DNA of 64,000 nucleotides from CAVZXS01 sp963779325 (lineage in GTDB: Bacteria > Bacteroidota > Bacteroidia > Chitinophagales > Chitinophagaceae): contig CAVZXS010000002.1 in NCBI GenBank assembly GCA_963779325.1, positions 372,001 to 436,000 of the forward strand. The letters are read 5' to 3'. A program made the position numbers and the translations under genes. A model generated the notes under the pieces. That model did no database searches. It worked only from the letters and a program-made list of their open reading frames with translations, and was not told the origin of the DNA. Numbering within the stretch: position 1 is the first letter of the stretch; each line of letters opens with the position of its first letter. Positions 26,366 to 35,003 of this stretch are shown piece after piece.

Positions 26366-26653
26366 CTATTTTAAAACAAACCAACAAACTAACAGAAGAA
26401 GAGCATAACTCATTATTACCCGAATGGCTATTGCCTGAATTTTTTTTCTGTTTTCCCGGTCTGCGAGATATTGGAACAAAATTATACTCAAAAGGAACAA
26501 GCAAATTACTCCCGCAAAAAATAAATAAAAATAAACAAGCGTACTCCACTCAGCATTTTTACCAAAAAAATTGATGGCAAAACTAAATAGTACTAACAGG
26601 AGGCAAAAAACAGAAGCTCTTTTGGCTGCTTTTTGAATTGAAAGATTATTCAT
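26366..26653 (-). CDS. small membrane protein with three spans
   Basis: 95 aa. After a basic N-terminus (MNNLSIQKAAKRAS) there are three hydrophobic segments (about 14-31, 40-62 and 78-95). No conserved motif is recognised. It has its own upstream region and is divergent from the 26788 gene (134 bp), in which the regulatory sequences must lie. Function unknown. Confidence 0.65.
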   Translation of the reverse strand: MNNLSIQKAAKRASVFCLLLVLFSFAINFFGKNAEWSTLVYFYLFFAGVICLFLLSIILFQYLADRENRKKIQAIAIRVIMSYALLLLVCWFVLK

Positions 26654-26787
26654 AGTATGACGGTTGAGCGCTAAAATAATTAAAACTTCCGGTTTTTACA
26701 AGTCCTGTATATTTTATGCGGGCATTTAAAATATTGTTCTGCAAGCTCATTTTATTTTTTCATACTTTCATTTGCGGAAACTGAACT

Positions 26788-27219
26788 ATGCAACGAAAAA
26801 ATCCTGAGGTTGATGTAATTAATGATGTGCTGCTGCTAACGCTGCAGGCATATCCCGAATCGGTGTTTGTAAAAAGTCTTTCGCATCAGTATATGGAAAG
26901 GGGAGGGCTGAGTAAGAAGCAATTGGAAGGATTGTATGCCAAGGCGAAAAAAGTAACGGCGATACCCGCTAACAAATTAGCGACATTAGAAGCCGTTATT
27001 TTAAAAAAACCGACAAGATATAAATCGGCGCTGCCGCCCAATGCGCCTTTGTATACGAAAGATGAAAGAACGGGCCAACTGATAAGTGATATACTGGAAA
27101 AATTTCCGCAACACAAGCGGGTTTTGTTTTTGCAAATAAAATATAATAATAACGAGTTGCTTCCTCCTGCCGAAGTAGCTGAGTTGGAAAAATTTCACAA
27201 GCTGCTTTTGAAGTCATAA
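26788..27219 (+). CDS. hypothetical helical protein
   Basis: 143 aa, soluble and helical. The sequence (SLSHQYMERGGLSKKQLEGL, KFPQHKRVLFLQIKYNNNEL) suggests a small helical-bundle or adaptor protein. Codon use and start context (ATG with an A-rich upstream) fit a real gene, and the opposite-strand readings are shadows. No family recognised. Confidence 0.65.
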   Translation: MQRKNPEVDVINDVLLLTLQAYPESVFVKSLSHQYMERGGLSKKQLEGLYAKAKKVTAIPANKLATLEAVILKKPTRYKSALPPNAPLYTKDERTGQLISDILEKFPQHKRVLFLQIKYNNNELLPPAEVAELEKFHKLLLKS

Positions 27220-27659
27220 AAAAATCGGGCCCGTGTCGCACCACGGGCTCCGATAAAGTAAATGCAAGTGAGGACGGTTTAGTTCTTCAATTGCCGGTTT
27301 TTCATACGGAGGATTTCTTTCACAGGATTCAGAACTATGATATTATTTCTTTTATAATTTTTTTTTGTAACGGGTCTGCTTACTTTACAGTAATACTGCG
27401 GTACCCTTAACGACAGGCTGTTTGGTTCTTACAGCTTCGCTTTTAAATTTTTTTTTTGGCGGATATTTCTTTAAAATACGTGGTGGTACAATAGAACAGT
27501 TTAATACTCTAAATATTGTACCATGATTATAAAAAACAGGGCAATAAGCATTTATTCATTTGGTAAAAGTGTTTTTGCATATGAAAATCACAGTTTATAG
27601 TTGTATTTTCCGCAATGTGAATGATACGATCAATTACTATTTTAAGCAAAATATAAGTT
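27220..27659. other. 440 bp without a gene; contains a long inverted repeat
   Basis: TGGTACAATA at 27484-27493 and TATTGTACCA at 27514-27523 form a perfect 10-bp inverted repeat with a 20-bp spacer, upstream of the NlpC/P60 gene. A GC-rich hairpin (GCCCGTG...CACGGGC, 27229-27248) directly follows the preceding stop but has its T-tract on the wrong strand for a plus-strand terminator. The rest shows no feature. Confidence 0.45.
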
Positions 27660-28427
27660 ATGCCTTACGCAGTTGTAAATGTTCCCGCGGCGCCTGTACG
27701 AAAAAAAGCGATGCACCAAAGTGAAATGATAAACCAGTTATTATTCGGTGAAGCCGCAGAGATACTGGAAGCAAAAGGAAAGCGATGGTGGCTGATAAGG
27801 AGCCTGCACGACGGATACAAAGGTTGGATCGCTAATAATTTAATTGAAGAAGTTACAGCGGAACAGTCCAAAGCCAAACCGGATTATGTTACAGCCGGTC
27901 TTATCAATACGATTAAGATTAGTAAAGAATCGATGAATATACCCTTGGGTTCGTCATTGCCATACTATCTGAATGGCCGCGGGCATATCGGCAACAACGA
28001 GTATATATATAAAGGGCCGGTTATAAATATAAATGAAATAACTGCGGATACCGGTGCTGTAAAGAAATTAACCCGCCCTTGGTTGAATGCGCCGTATCTC
28101 TGGGGCGGCCGTACCATCATGGGTGTCGATTGCAGCGGCTTTGTGTAAGTGGTATTTAATATGATGGGTATACAATTGCCGAGAGATGCGCGGCAGCAGG
28201 TAAAAAAAGGAAAGCTTGTAAAAAAGTTAGCTGATGCCGTAACCGGCGACCTGGCTTTTTTTAATGATAAAGAAGAAATAGTGCATGTAGGTATTTTACT
28301 TAGCAATGAAAAAATAATTCATGCTTCGGGCAGGGTACGAATAGATACTATTGATAAAAAAGGAATCATTAACAGTACAACCGGCAAACGGACACATGTG
28401 CTGCATTTGATAAAAAGATATTGGTAA
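27660..28427 (+). pseudogene. SH3-NlpC/P60 peptidase interrupted by an in-frame TAA
   Basis: One frame runs from ATG 27660 to the final TAA at 28427, broken only by TAA at 28146-28148. The full product would be 255 codons, the usual length of cytosolic C40 dipeptidyl-peptidases. The N-terminus has bacterial SH3-like strands (WWLIRSLHDGYKGWIANNLI). The catalytic Cys is C158 in GVDCSGFV, right before the stop; the His (IVHVGIL, codon 209) and third residue (IIHASG, codon 221) come after it. At the stop position relatives usually have Gln (DCSGFVQ), one C-to-T change away. Truncated product would lack the catalytic His. Real mutation or read error cannot be separated here. Confidence 0.88.
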
Positions 28428-28625
28428 TTATATAAAGGGAAAAGCTGATTTTAAAAATTGGATAGCTAATGATTTTTGTTTATTTTAATCTTGTGTTTCG
28501 AAAAATAATTTTAAATAAAATATAAGTGCCTGGAAAAGGAGGCATTTTCGAAACATCTTTTTTTTAAGCGGCTAAACTTGGCAAGATCAACGTTGCTGAT
28601 ATCTAAACAATAAAATAAACGAAGT

Positions 28626-29015
28626 ATGAATACGAATTGGCATTTCCCGGTAATGATACTTGCTTCGTTTGTACTGTTTTTTATAGTCTTAAGAATTGTT
28701 TTAGGGAAGCATGAATTTAAAGCAAAGCAGGGCTCCGTCATTTTACTTTCTATACTGATAGTAATTGGCGGAATGTTGTTTGGAAAGTACGGAGCCAATT
28801 GGGGATTGCCATGGTGGATATATTACCCTGTGCCGATGCTGATGAATGTTTTATTGCCCCCTGTCGTTTTACGAATGAACACCAAAAGAGTAATCTTCTA
28901 TTTGGTTTTAAGTTTTTTATCGGCCCCTTTTGTTCATGTATTTTTTTCATTTTTTTTCGGGTGGATGGAGTACATGCCTTTTTGGAAAGTTCCTTACATG
29001 AGAAGTTTGATTTAA
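28626..29015 (+). CDS. small multi-span membrane protein
   Basis: 129 aa with four hydrophobic segments (about 8-26, 37-55, 64-82 and 88-113). The last parts (LPWWIYYPVPMLMNVLLPPVVLRM) resemble small DoxX-like or permease-like bundles, but no family is assigned. The stop at 29013-29015 is 2 bp before the SDR start, so the genes are co-transcribed. Confidence 0.75.
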   Translation: MNTNWHFPVMILASFVLFFIVLRIVLGKHEFKAKQGSVILLSILIVIGGMLFGKYGANWGLPWWIYYPVPMLMNVLLPPVVLRMNTKRVIFYLVLSFLSAPFVHVFFSFFFGWMEYMPFWKVPYMRSLI

Positions 29016-29017
29016 GT

Positions 29018-29830
29018 ATGAAAGAGATGAACAACAAAGTTGCGGTCATTACCGGTTCGGCAAACGGACTTGGAAAGGCATTGGCTATTGAGTTGTATAA
29101 ACAAGGTTCTCATTTAGCATTGCTTGATATTGATTTTGCCGGTCTTCAGCAATTGAAAACCGATTTGCAAAACGAAAATCAAAAAATCACTATTCACCAA
29201 ACGGATATTTCAAAAGAAGAGGAGATTATTGCAGCAAGAAAACAAATTATTGTCGAACACGGGCAAGTTGATATGCTGATAAACAATGCGGCCATTTCAA
29301 TCAGCCTGTCTTTTGAACTGGTTGAGTTGACAGATTATAAACGATTGATGGATGTAAATTTTTGGGGTGCCGTTTATTGTTCGAAACATTTCCTGAACGA
29401 TTTGAAGCAAAGAGAAAGCAGCCGTTTGGTAAATATAATAAGCGACTTTGCCCTGATGGGTTTTCCGGGTAAGACAACCTACGCTTCTTCAAAAAGTGCG
29501 GTAATGGGTTTTACCAATTGTCTTAGAACTGAACTTGCAGGCACTGCTGTAAAAGTTTGTTTGGTTATACCGCCGCCGCTTGATACAGGAATTGTTATCA
29601 ACGGTAAGCATATAGATGAAACCAAAAAGCGAAATGAAGCAAACTTTCTTAAAAAGAACGGTATGCCTTTAGATAAAGCGGCTAAGAAAATTATTTCAAA
29701 AATAAAGAAGGGGAAATACCGGATTGTTATTGGCACAATGATGTTTTGGATAGATATTGCTTCAAGATTTTTCCCGACAGCAGTTCTTAACTTTATAATC
29801 AGAAATAAAAAACGATTTGATTTTGTATGA
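29018..29830 (+). CDS. short-chain dehydrogenase/reductase
   Basis: 270 aa if started at ATG 29018 (2 bp after the membrane-protein stop); a longer frame upstream is only an overlap. It has the classical SDR features: TGSANGLG (12-19) for cofactor binding, NNAA (89-92), catalytic S142, Y155 and K159 (YASSK), and a hydrophobic C-terminus that suggests membrane association (MFWIDIASRFFPTAVLNFII). 'LLDID' at 35-39 puts an Asp after beta-2, which favours NAD(H). The substrate is not evident; the context with two small membrane/unknown proteins suggests a lipid or sterol-like substrate, which is inference. Confidence 0.92.
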   Translation: MKEMNNKVAVITGSANGLGKALAIELYKQGSHLALLDIDFAGLQQLKTDLQNENQKITIHQTDISKEEEIIAARKQIIVEHGQVDMLINNAAISISLSFELVELTDYKRLMDVNFWGAVYCSKHFLNDLKQRESSRLVNIISDFALMGFPGKTTYASSKSAVMGFTNCLRTELAGTAVKVCLVIPPPLDTGIVINGKHIDETKKRNEANFLKKNGMPLDKAAKKIISKIKKGKYRIVIGTMMFWIDIASRFFPTAVLNFIIRNKKRFDFV

Positions 29831-30054
29831 AATCAGGGAAACTAAAATATATAATTAATGAAAAGGGAGTGAAAATCTATGTTCTTGTTCCCCTTAAAAC
29901 CCGGAAGAAAATTAATGATGATTATGCAAGACTTAAGAATAAACTCAATTTGTTCTTTGGCATTAAAAATGGCTTAAGAGAAATCAAGGAAGCAAAAAAG
30001 ACGGGAAAAAAATTACAAACGCTAAATAATTTTGTTTCTAAATTGCCATTTTAA
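29827..30054 (+). CDS. small basic protein, translationally coupled to the SDR
   Basis: 75 aa. The ATG overlaps the SDR stop by 4 bp (ATGA). It is strongly basic (Lys-rich: 'RKKINDDYARLKNKLN', 'KEAKKTGKKLQTLNNFV') and has no membrane segment or known domain. Its end overlaps the convergent TSUP gene's end by 4 bp. A role linked to the SDR is possible from the coupling alone. Confidence 0.65.
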   Translation: MKSGKLKYIINEKGVKIYVLVPLKTRKKINDDYARLKNKLNLFFGIKNGLREIKEAKKTGKKLQTLNNFVSKLPF

Positions 30055-30467
30055 AAAATCCCCCTTACCCATCTTACAACAGCAGCATCCCATTCCAGCA
30101 TTTTAAATGCGGAGTAAAAAAGTATGATGGCAAATATTTTCTTCAGCAACTTTTCATCAATTTTTAAAGCGATGCTGCTGCCAAAATAACTGCCTGCTAT
30201 AAAACCTACACCCAACAAAGCGATAACTTTAAAATCGATGGGTTGCCCCATTGCAGCACAGTCTTTGTAATATTTTAAGAATGCTAATAAAATAACAGGG
30301 AATGTAAGCACGCCCAATGAAGTGCCTTGTGCCTGGTGTTGTGTATAACTTAAAAACCATACCAGTGCGGGCACCATTATGATACCGCCGCCTACACCTA
30401 CCAGGCCGCTCAGCATACCGGCGGCCAACCCAATTATGAGAACGATAGCAATCAGTTCCGCTGTCAT
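30051..30467 (-). CDS. TauE/SafE (TSUP)-family transporter, short form
   Basis: 138 aa from ATG 30467 (an upstream start at 30500 would give 149 aa but with a charged, non-membrane head). Four membrane segments are visible and the family signature 'GMLSGLVGVGGGIIMVPALV' is near the N-terminus. Usual TSUP proteins are about 250 aa with two such halves; single-half forms exist in Bacteroidota and would need to dimerise. It likely exports a sulfur-containing or organic anion. It is 37 bp after the ppa stop, in the same operon. Confidence 0.85.
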   Translation of the reverse strand: MTAELIAIVLIIGLAAGMLSGLVGVGGGIIMVPALVWFLSYTQHQAQGTSLGVLTFPVILLAFLKYYKDCAAMGQPIDFKVIALLGVGFIAGSYFGSSIALKIDEKLLKKIFAIILFYSAFKMLEWDAAVVRWVRGIF

Positions 30468-30504
30468 TTGTTTTTTATTATGACGTGATTCAATTCTCAA
30501 AAAA

Positions 30505-31047
30505 TTATTTTTTAAAATTTGCTTTATAAAAATCCAGCGCTTCTTCTATAATTTTCAAGGCCGCCGCTTTATCCTGGAAATTATCTATCTCCACTTTTTT
30601 ATTTTCCAATACTTTGTATTGTTCAAAATAATTTTTCAACTCGGCTAAAAAATGCGAAGGCAATTCTTCTACATTTTTATAATGATTTACTGACGGATCC
30701 TTGGCGGCTACAGCAATTATTTTATCATCCTGTTTGCCCGTATCTATCATTTGCATATTACCTATCACGGTGGCTTCTACCAAGCACAGCGGTTGTATAG
30801 ATTGCGAGCAGAGTACCAATATATCCAGGGGGTCGCCATCCTGTCCAAGTGTTTGCGGTATAAAACCATAATTGATAGGGTAGTGGAACGATGAATAAAT
30901 AACCCTGTCTAATTTTAATAAACCGCTGGGTTTATCTATTTCGTATTTAGCACGACTGCCCTGGGGTATTTCTATTATCGCATTTACTACTCTTGGCGCT
31001 CCTTCGCCGGGTGTTACACCGTGCCAGGGATGATAAACTGTTAACAT
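30505..31047 (-). CDS. ppa: inorganic pyrophosphatase (family I)
   Basis: 180 aa. It hydrolyses pyrophosphate to two phosphates and pulls biosynthesis forward. Family I motifs: 'EIPQGSRAKYEIDK', 'YPINYGFIPQTLGQDGDPLDILVL' with the DxDPxD metal-binding motif (about residues 87-92), and 'DTGKQDDKIIAV', where the Asp/Lys residues bind metal and phosphate. The following helix 'VEELPSHFLAELKNYFEQYK' fits too. It lies 11 bp after crcB in the same operon; fluoride inhibits this enzyme, so pairing with a fluoride exporter makes sense. Confidence 0.97.
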   Translation of the reverse strand: MLTVYHPWHGVTPGEGAPRVVNAIIEIPQGSRAKYEIDKPSGLLKLDRVIYSSFHYPINYGFIPQTLGQDGDPLDILVLCSQSIQPLCLVEATVIGNMQMIDTGKQDDKIIAVAAKDPSVNHYKNVEELPSHFLAELKNYFEQYKVLENKKVEIDNFQDKAAALKIIEEALDFYKANFKK

Positions 31048-31058
31048 AAAAATATTTT

Positions 31059-31433
31059 TTAGCGGTTAAAAAATTTGATTCCGGCATACGTTGCTAAAAG
31101 ACCCGACACTACACTGCCTGCGATGTATAAAAAAAACAAACCTGTTTTATCCTGCTTTAGTAATTGTATACTCTCCAATGTAAAAGCCGAAAAAGTGGTA
31201 AAGCCTCCGCACAAACCGGTCATTAATAATAATCGCCAATCGTTGGTAAAGCCTGTTGATTTTATTGTAAGACCAAAGAATAAACCGATTAGAAAGCAAC
31301 CCGCAATATTTACCGCGAAAGTACCGGCGGGAAATGCTGACGGGTAAGCGCTGCCTATCCACCTGCCGCAAAGATAACGGGCTATGCTGCCAATACCGCC
31401 GCCGGCGCCTACAAGCAAAATATCTTTTATCAT
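31059..31433 (-). CDS. crcB: fluoride exporter CrcB/Fluc
   Basis: 124 aa with four membrane segments. Fluc signature: 'GAGGGIGSIARYL' at the start, 'GTFAVNIAGCFLIGLFFG', and 'GLCGGFTTFSAFTLE' (the central TTFS break). Dual-topology channels of this type let fluoride out of the cytoplasm. It is 4 bp after the lipoprotein stop and 11 bp before ppa, so the three are one transcript. No fluoride riboswitch could be recognised upstream of the lipoprotein. Confidence 0.95.
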   Translation of the reverse strand: MIKDILLVGAGGGIGSIARYLCGRWIGSAYPSAFPAGTFAVNIAGCFLIGLFFGLTIKSTGFTNDWRLLLMTGLCGGFTTFSAFTLESIQLLKQDKTGLFFLYIAGSVVSGLLATYAGIKFFNR

Positions 31434-31437
31434 TTTT

Positions 31438-31890
31438 TTAATTGCCGGGTTTTGGTTGCGGTATCGATAATGTATCAGGCTCTACGGTATATTTAAAATC
31501 AATCAGCCATTTATTATTCTGCTTTATTACTTTCAGTTTGGTGGGCATGTGTTTAAATGAATTGGAATACGTGATAAGTGTTACCGAATCACTTTGTTTT
31601 AGGTTGTCAATAATCCGGATGGTTGATTCGCGGTAACTTCTTTTATCATCCGGCGCCATTTTTTCTTTATATGCTCTTTCATACACATCTATATAGTTAT
31701 TATTTACCGAGTCGGGCAGTATGAAATTTCGGGCTTTATCATAATTGCCGTCCAATGTGGTTCGGATAAAAGAAGTGGCGATATTAATATCCGTATCGGC
31801 GTTCGCCGGGGCAGCTTCTTTTTCTTTGTTCGTATTATTGCAACTTACGGCAAGCAGCAGCAGGGGAGCAAGTAGTAATTTGGTTCTCAT
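31438..31890 (-). CDS. lipoprotein, DUF4878-like
   Basis: 150 aa. Signal peptide with a lipobox ending at C17 (LLLLAVSC), then a Glu/Ala-rich linker (about 20-40). The domain after it (ATSFIRTTLDGNYDKARNFILPDSVN ... QNNKWLIDFKYTVEP) has the helix-plus-sheet look of NTF2-like/DUF4878 proteins, like the frameshifted neighbour at 32005. It is first in the crcB-ppa-TSUP operon. The specific role is unknown. Confidence 0.8.
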   Translation of the reverse strand: MRTKLLLAPLLLLAVSCNNTNKEKEAAPANADTDINIATSFIRTTLDGNYDKARNFILPDSVNNNYIDVYERAYKEKMAPDDKRSYRESTIRIIDNLKQSDSVTLITYSNSFKHMPTKLKVIKQNNKWLIDFKYTVEPDTLSIPQPKPGN

Positions 31891-31948
31891 ACATGCAAAA
31901 TACTAAAAGTTTTGAAGTCATGTTTCATAGTTTAATAATTCCGGCAAA

Positions 31949-31983
31949 ATAAAAAAGCATCCCGACGGTCTGCGGCATGCTTC
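31949..31983 (-). terminator. terminator after the DUF4878 lipoprotein gene
   Basis: On the minus strand AAGCATGCCG...CGGGATGCTT pairs (9 bp with one mismatch) and is followed by TTTTTTATTTT. It lies 22 bp after the DUF4878 gene stop. Confidence 0.7.
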
Positions 31984-32004
31984 TTTACAATTTTATAATT
32001 TGAT

Positions 32005-32602
32005 TTATTGTTGTTGTTCCTTCATCTTTTCAAGGGCTTTCATGGCTTCTTCCATTTTCTTCGGGTCCATATTTTTCATCAGGCTATCAGCCATTGCTTT
32101 GCTTTTTTCCAGAGTCTCTTCGTTCAGCGGTACATCATTGCCCGCGGCATCCATTCCTTTATTCTTTGCGTCCATTCCCATTTTCATCAGTGTAGACATG
32201 CTAAAATCTACTTTCCAGCCGCCATCTTCTTTTTTCAACGGAAAATCAAATGACACATCTTGCTTTTTATTTTTGAAAGCTACAGTGGCAGCATCACCGT
32301 TTATTTTGGCTTCTCCTATTTCTACATTTTTAAATTCTTCTGTCGGGTCTTTTTCATCTTTCGGCATTTGGTCTTTCATTTTCTCCGCCATTTCCATTCC
32401 TTTCTTCATCATATCCATTGTACTCTTGCTGTCTTTAGTAGCCAGCTTAGCAGCGCCGTCAATATCTTTTTTACTCAGTTCTTTCAAAGAAAGCTACAAG
32501 TACGGCTTTCGGATCACTGCTTGCTGCTCCGCCGTTTTTGCAACTTACTGTTATCAATGTAAAAGCGGCGGCTGTTACAAATACAGTCATTAATTTTTTC
32601 AT
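32005..32602 (-). pseudogene. DUF4878-type lipoprotein split by a frameshift
   Basis: ATG at 32602 begins a lipoprotein signal peptide (MKKLMTVFVTAAAFTLITVSC) and 'SSDPKAVLVAF', which then runs out of frame to a stop. Removing one base of the TTCTTTGAAAG run near 32486-32495 joins it to 'LKELSKKDIDGAAKLATKDSK' and the rest of the protein (to TAA at 32005), giving about 198 aa. That joined sequence is the DUF4878 pattern (KAV..FL.AL...D..GA.KLAT). The C-terminal part is Met/Lys/Glu-rich. The second frame alone starts with TTG and no leader, so the split is probably an indel. Confidence 0.8.
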
Positions 32603-32655
32603 GATATAAATGGTTTATTTCTTGCAAATGTAGGGTTTACCTGTAATACGAACTG

Positions 32656-33330
32656 CTACTTTTCACTTTTAAATTCCACACGTTTTACGGGCTTGCTGTG
32701 TTCGTTCAAAAAAATATCGTCAATGGCGATACCATAGGGCGCCTTATCGGTGCGTATATATTTATTCAGCGAGCCGCCGTAGGCTTTGTTCAATGATTTA
32801 AAAACAAACTCGGAACAATACATTTTATCATCACTAAAAAAATTAAAATAAAGATCGAAACGTAAGCCCGCTTTGTAATAACCGCTTACCGTCGTCGCCA
32901 ATTTTTCGATCATGACATTATTCATGTTGTACCGGTATAACGCAAACCGGTCATGATCCTTTGGTGTACAGAAGCTGTCAATGGGGTCGCGGCGTAATTT
33001 TTGACTCGGGTTATAACTGCCGCCCAACGCATGATACACAAATACGGTATCATTTTCTATAAATACCAATCCGCAGTGAGAGTAAGAAGTGTCTGCCCGG
33101 TTCATAGTTCTTGCCGCCCTGCTTACTTCATCGGTACCGTTTCTAAAAATTATATCACCGTTATGTATTAGTTTTTTTGTATTGTCTACCAAGCTGTAGT
33201 TGTAGGATAAAATCGCCGCATCTTCGGGTTTATTATTTTTGCTTTTTGTACCCGAGCAGGCAGGTAGCAAAAGCAAAAGGCAGCCCCAAGGCCACCTTTT
33301 AATTAATGTTATAAAGCTGAACGATATCAT
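32656..33330 (-). CDS. YiiX/YebB-like NlpC/P60-fold lipoprotein
   Basis: 224 aa. An N-terminal hydrophobic segment ends in a lipobox (LLPAC, C24). The papain-like fold of YiiX-type proteins follows, with GDIIFR (57-62), the conserved His in 'SYSHCGLVF' (H84) and Cys in 'KMYCSEFVFK' (C171), the reversed H-then-C order of permuted NlpC/P60 enzymes. Members cleave amide bonds in lipids or peptidoglycan. It overlaps phoH by 4 bp (start of this gene inside the phoH stop), so the two are coupled. Substrate unknown. Confidence 0.88.
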   Translation of the reverse strand: MISFSFITLIKRWPWGCLLLLLPACSGTKSKNNKPEDAAILSYNYSLVDNTKKLIHNGDIIFRNGTDEVSRAARTMNRADTSYSHCGLVFIENDTVFVYHALGGSYNPSQKLRRDPIDSFCTPKDHDRFALYRYNMNNVMIEKLATTVSGYYKAGLRFDLYFNFFSDDKMYCSEFVFKSLNKAYGGSLNKYIRTDKAPYGIAIDDIFLNEHSKPVKRVEFKSEK

Positions 33331-34301
33331 TTTTGATTTCCCTGCTCCCTGTCATGCTCTTTGGTATAAGCTCTTAGTATGGCTTTTACCAAACGGTGTC
33401 TTACTACATCTTCTTCATCCAGTTCTATATGCGCTATACCATCTATATTTTGTAAAATACGTACCGCGGTTTGCAATCCGCTTTTTTGATTGCGCGGCAA
33501 ATCTACCTGTGTCATATCACCCGTAATGATGGCCTTGGCATTGGCGCCAATACGGGTCAAAAACATTTTTATCTGCAGGTCGGTAGCATTTTGCGCTTCA
33601 TCCAAAATAATAAATGCATTGTCCAATGTACGGCCGCGCATATAAGCCAGCGGCGCTATTTCAATGGTGCGGGTACTCATATAATAACCCAATTTGTCGG
33701 CGGGTATCATATCATCCAGCGCATCGTACAGCGGACGCAGGTACGGATCAATTTTTTCTTTTAAATCGCCGGGCAAAAAGCCAAGGTTTTCACCGGCTTC
33801 TACCGCGGGCCTTGTCAAAATAATTTTTTTGACCTGTTTATTTTTCAACGCTCTTACCGCCAATGCTACGGCGGTATAGGTTTTACCGGTACCGGCAGGG
33901 CCAATGGCGAATGTGATATCATTCTTATCGCCGGCCAACGCCATCTTTTTCTGGTTGGCAGTTCTTGCGCGGATGGTTTTGCCATTGGGACCAAACACCA
34001 ATACCTCGTTGGGATTGCGTTCGGTAAAATGATCAATGGTTTCCGCATCATCGCCGCCCAGCACCTGCTCAAAATAATTTTGACTCATGTGCCCGTTGCG
34101 TTCCAGGTACTGCACAATCAGTTCAATTTTTTCCCGGGCAGGTTCTATCTGCTCAGGAGCTCCGCTGAGTTTGATTTGTGTACCGCGACTTAAAATTTTT
34201 AGCAGGGGAAATTTTTTCTTTAAGATGTCTAATTTTCCGTTGTTAACGCCGAAGAACTCAATAGGGTTCACGGTTTCGAGATTGATAATTGTTTCTGTCA
34301 A
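33327..34301 (-). CDS. phoH: PhoH-family ATPase
   Basis: 324 aa. The N-terminal region (about 1-110) is an RNA-binding KH-like module, then the PhoH ATPase: Walker A GPAGTGKT at 134-141, 'ILTRPAVEAGENLGFLPGDLKEKIDPYLRPLYDAL', the Walker B 'AFIILDEAQNAT', and 'KAIITGDMTQVDLP'. PhoH proteins are RNA-associated ATPases linked to phosphate and RNA metabolism. It is coupled by 4 bp to the downstream YiiX-like gene and is read away from the 34638 gene. Confidence 0.95.
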   Translation of the reverse strand: MTETIINLETVNPIEFFGVNNGKLDILKKKFPLLKILSRGTQIKLSGAPEQIEPAREKIELIVQYLERNGHMSQNYFEQVLGGDDAETIDHFTERNPNEVLVFGPNGKTIRARTANQKKMALAGDKNDITFAIGPAGTGKTYTAVALAVRALKNKQVKKIILTRPAVEAGENLGFLPGDLKEKIDPYLRPLYDALDDMIPADKLGYYMSTRTIEIAPLAYMRGRTLDNAFIILDEAQNATDLQIKMFLTRIGANAKAIITGDMTQVDLPRNQKSGLQTAVRILQNIDGIAHIELDEEDVVRHRLVKAILRAYTKEHDREQGNQK

Positions 34302-34637
34302 ATGGTTTAATTTAAGTTTTCATAATGCCGGTAACAGGGTTCGGTTACCGGTTTTACTTTCATCGTGATATGAATACCACTTACTAACTCATCCGTAATC
34401 AAATTAACCGATTAATATTGAATGTGTCCAAAGTTACTTATACACAGATGTGAAAAGAAACTTTTAATGGTAATTGTAAGTTAATCATTCTTTCCGAAAA
34501 TTCCAATAGCCGTTCCCGGGCAAATGCGATTTTCGGGTATTCTCAATGTGTTTTCTTTAAACTTTGTGATATTGATAAAATAAAAATCGATTCATCTCAT
34601 TCGTACACTAAATTCGTGTTCTAAAAAAACAAAACAG
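34302..34637. other. 336 bp divergent promoter region
   Basis: It lies between phoH (minus) and the DUF952 gene (plus). A near-match to TAnnTTTG (TAAATTCG) lies about 25 bp before the DUF952 ATG. No palindrome, repeat or RNA structure was seen. Confidence 0.4.
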
Positions 34638-34937
34638 ATGCCGGTTATTTATCATGTAACTACTGCGGCGGAATGGAAAGCTGCGCAGGCTAAAAATTTT
34701 TATGGCTCACCTTCGTTGGAAGCGGAGGGTTTTATACATTGCAGCCAGCCGGAGCAGGTAGCGGGTGTATTGGAAAGATATTTTGCCGGTAAAACGGATT
34801 TGGTAAAATTGGTGATTGATACGGATAAATTGACAAGCCGTTTTGTATACGAATGGTCGCCATCCGTGGAGGATACTTTTCCGCATGTATGCGGCCCTAT
34901 TAATTTAGATGCGGTGATTGATGTTGAAAAACTCTGA
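34638..34937 (+). CDS. DUF952 domain protein
   Basis: 99 aa, soluble. It matches DUF952: 'IYHVTTAAEWKAAQAKNFY', 'EAEGFIHCSQPEQVAGVLERYFAG..DLVKLVID', 'YEWSPSVEDTFPHVCGPINLDAVI'. The fold is related to ADP-ribosyltransferase-like (ARTD/tRNA 2'-phosphotransferase) barrels, and family members are single-domain proteins of unknown activity. It is first of the plus-strand series, 66 bp before the transhydrogenase subunit gene. Confidence 0.92.
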   Translation: MPVIYHVTTAAEWKAAQAKNFYGSPSLEAEGFIHCSQPEQVAGVLERYFAGKTDLVKLVIDTDKLTSRFVYEWSPSVEDTFPHVCGPINLDAVIDVEKL

Positions 34938-35003
34938 TCGGGCATACCGCATCATGCGACATATTTTTAAGGACTGAAATATTGAGTAAATAATATAATT
35001 TTT

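Noticed and set aside
27229..27248. Terminator of the 26788 gene
   Set aside because: The hairpin is good but the T-tract lies on the minus-strand side, so it does not fit a plus-strand terminator.
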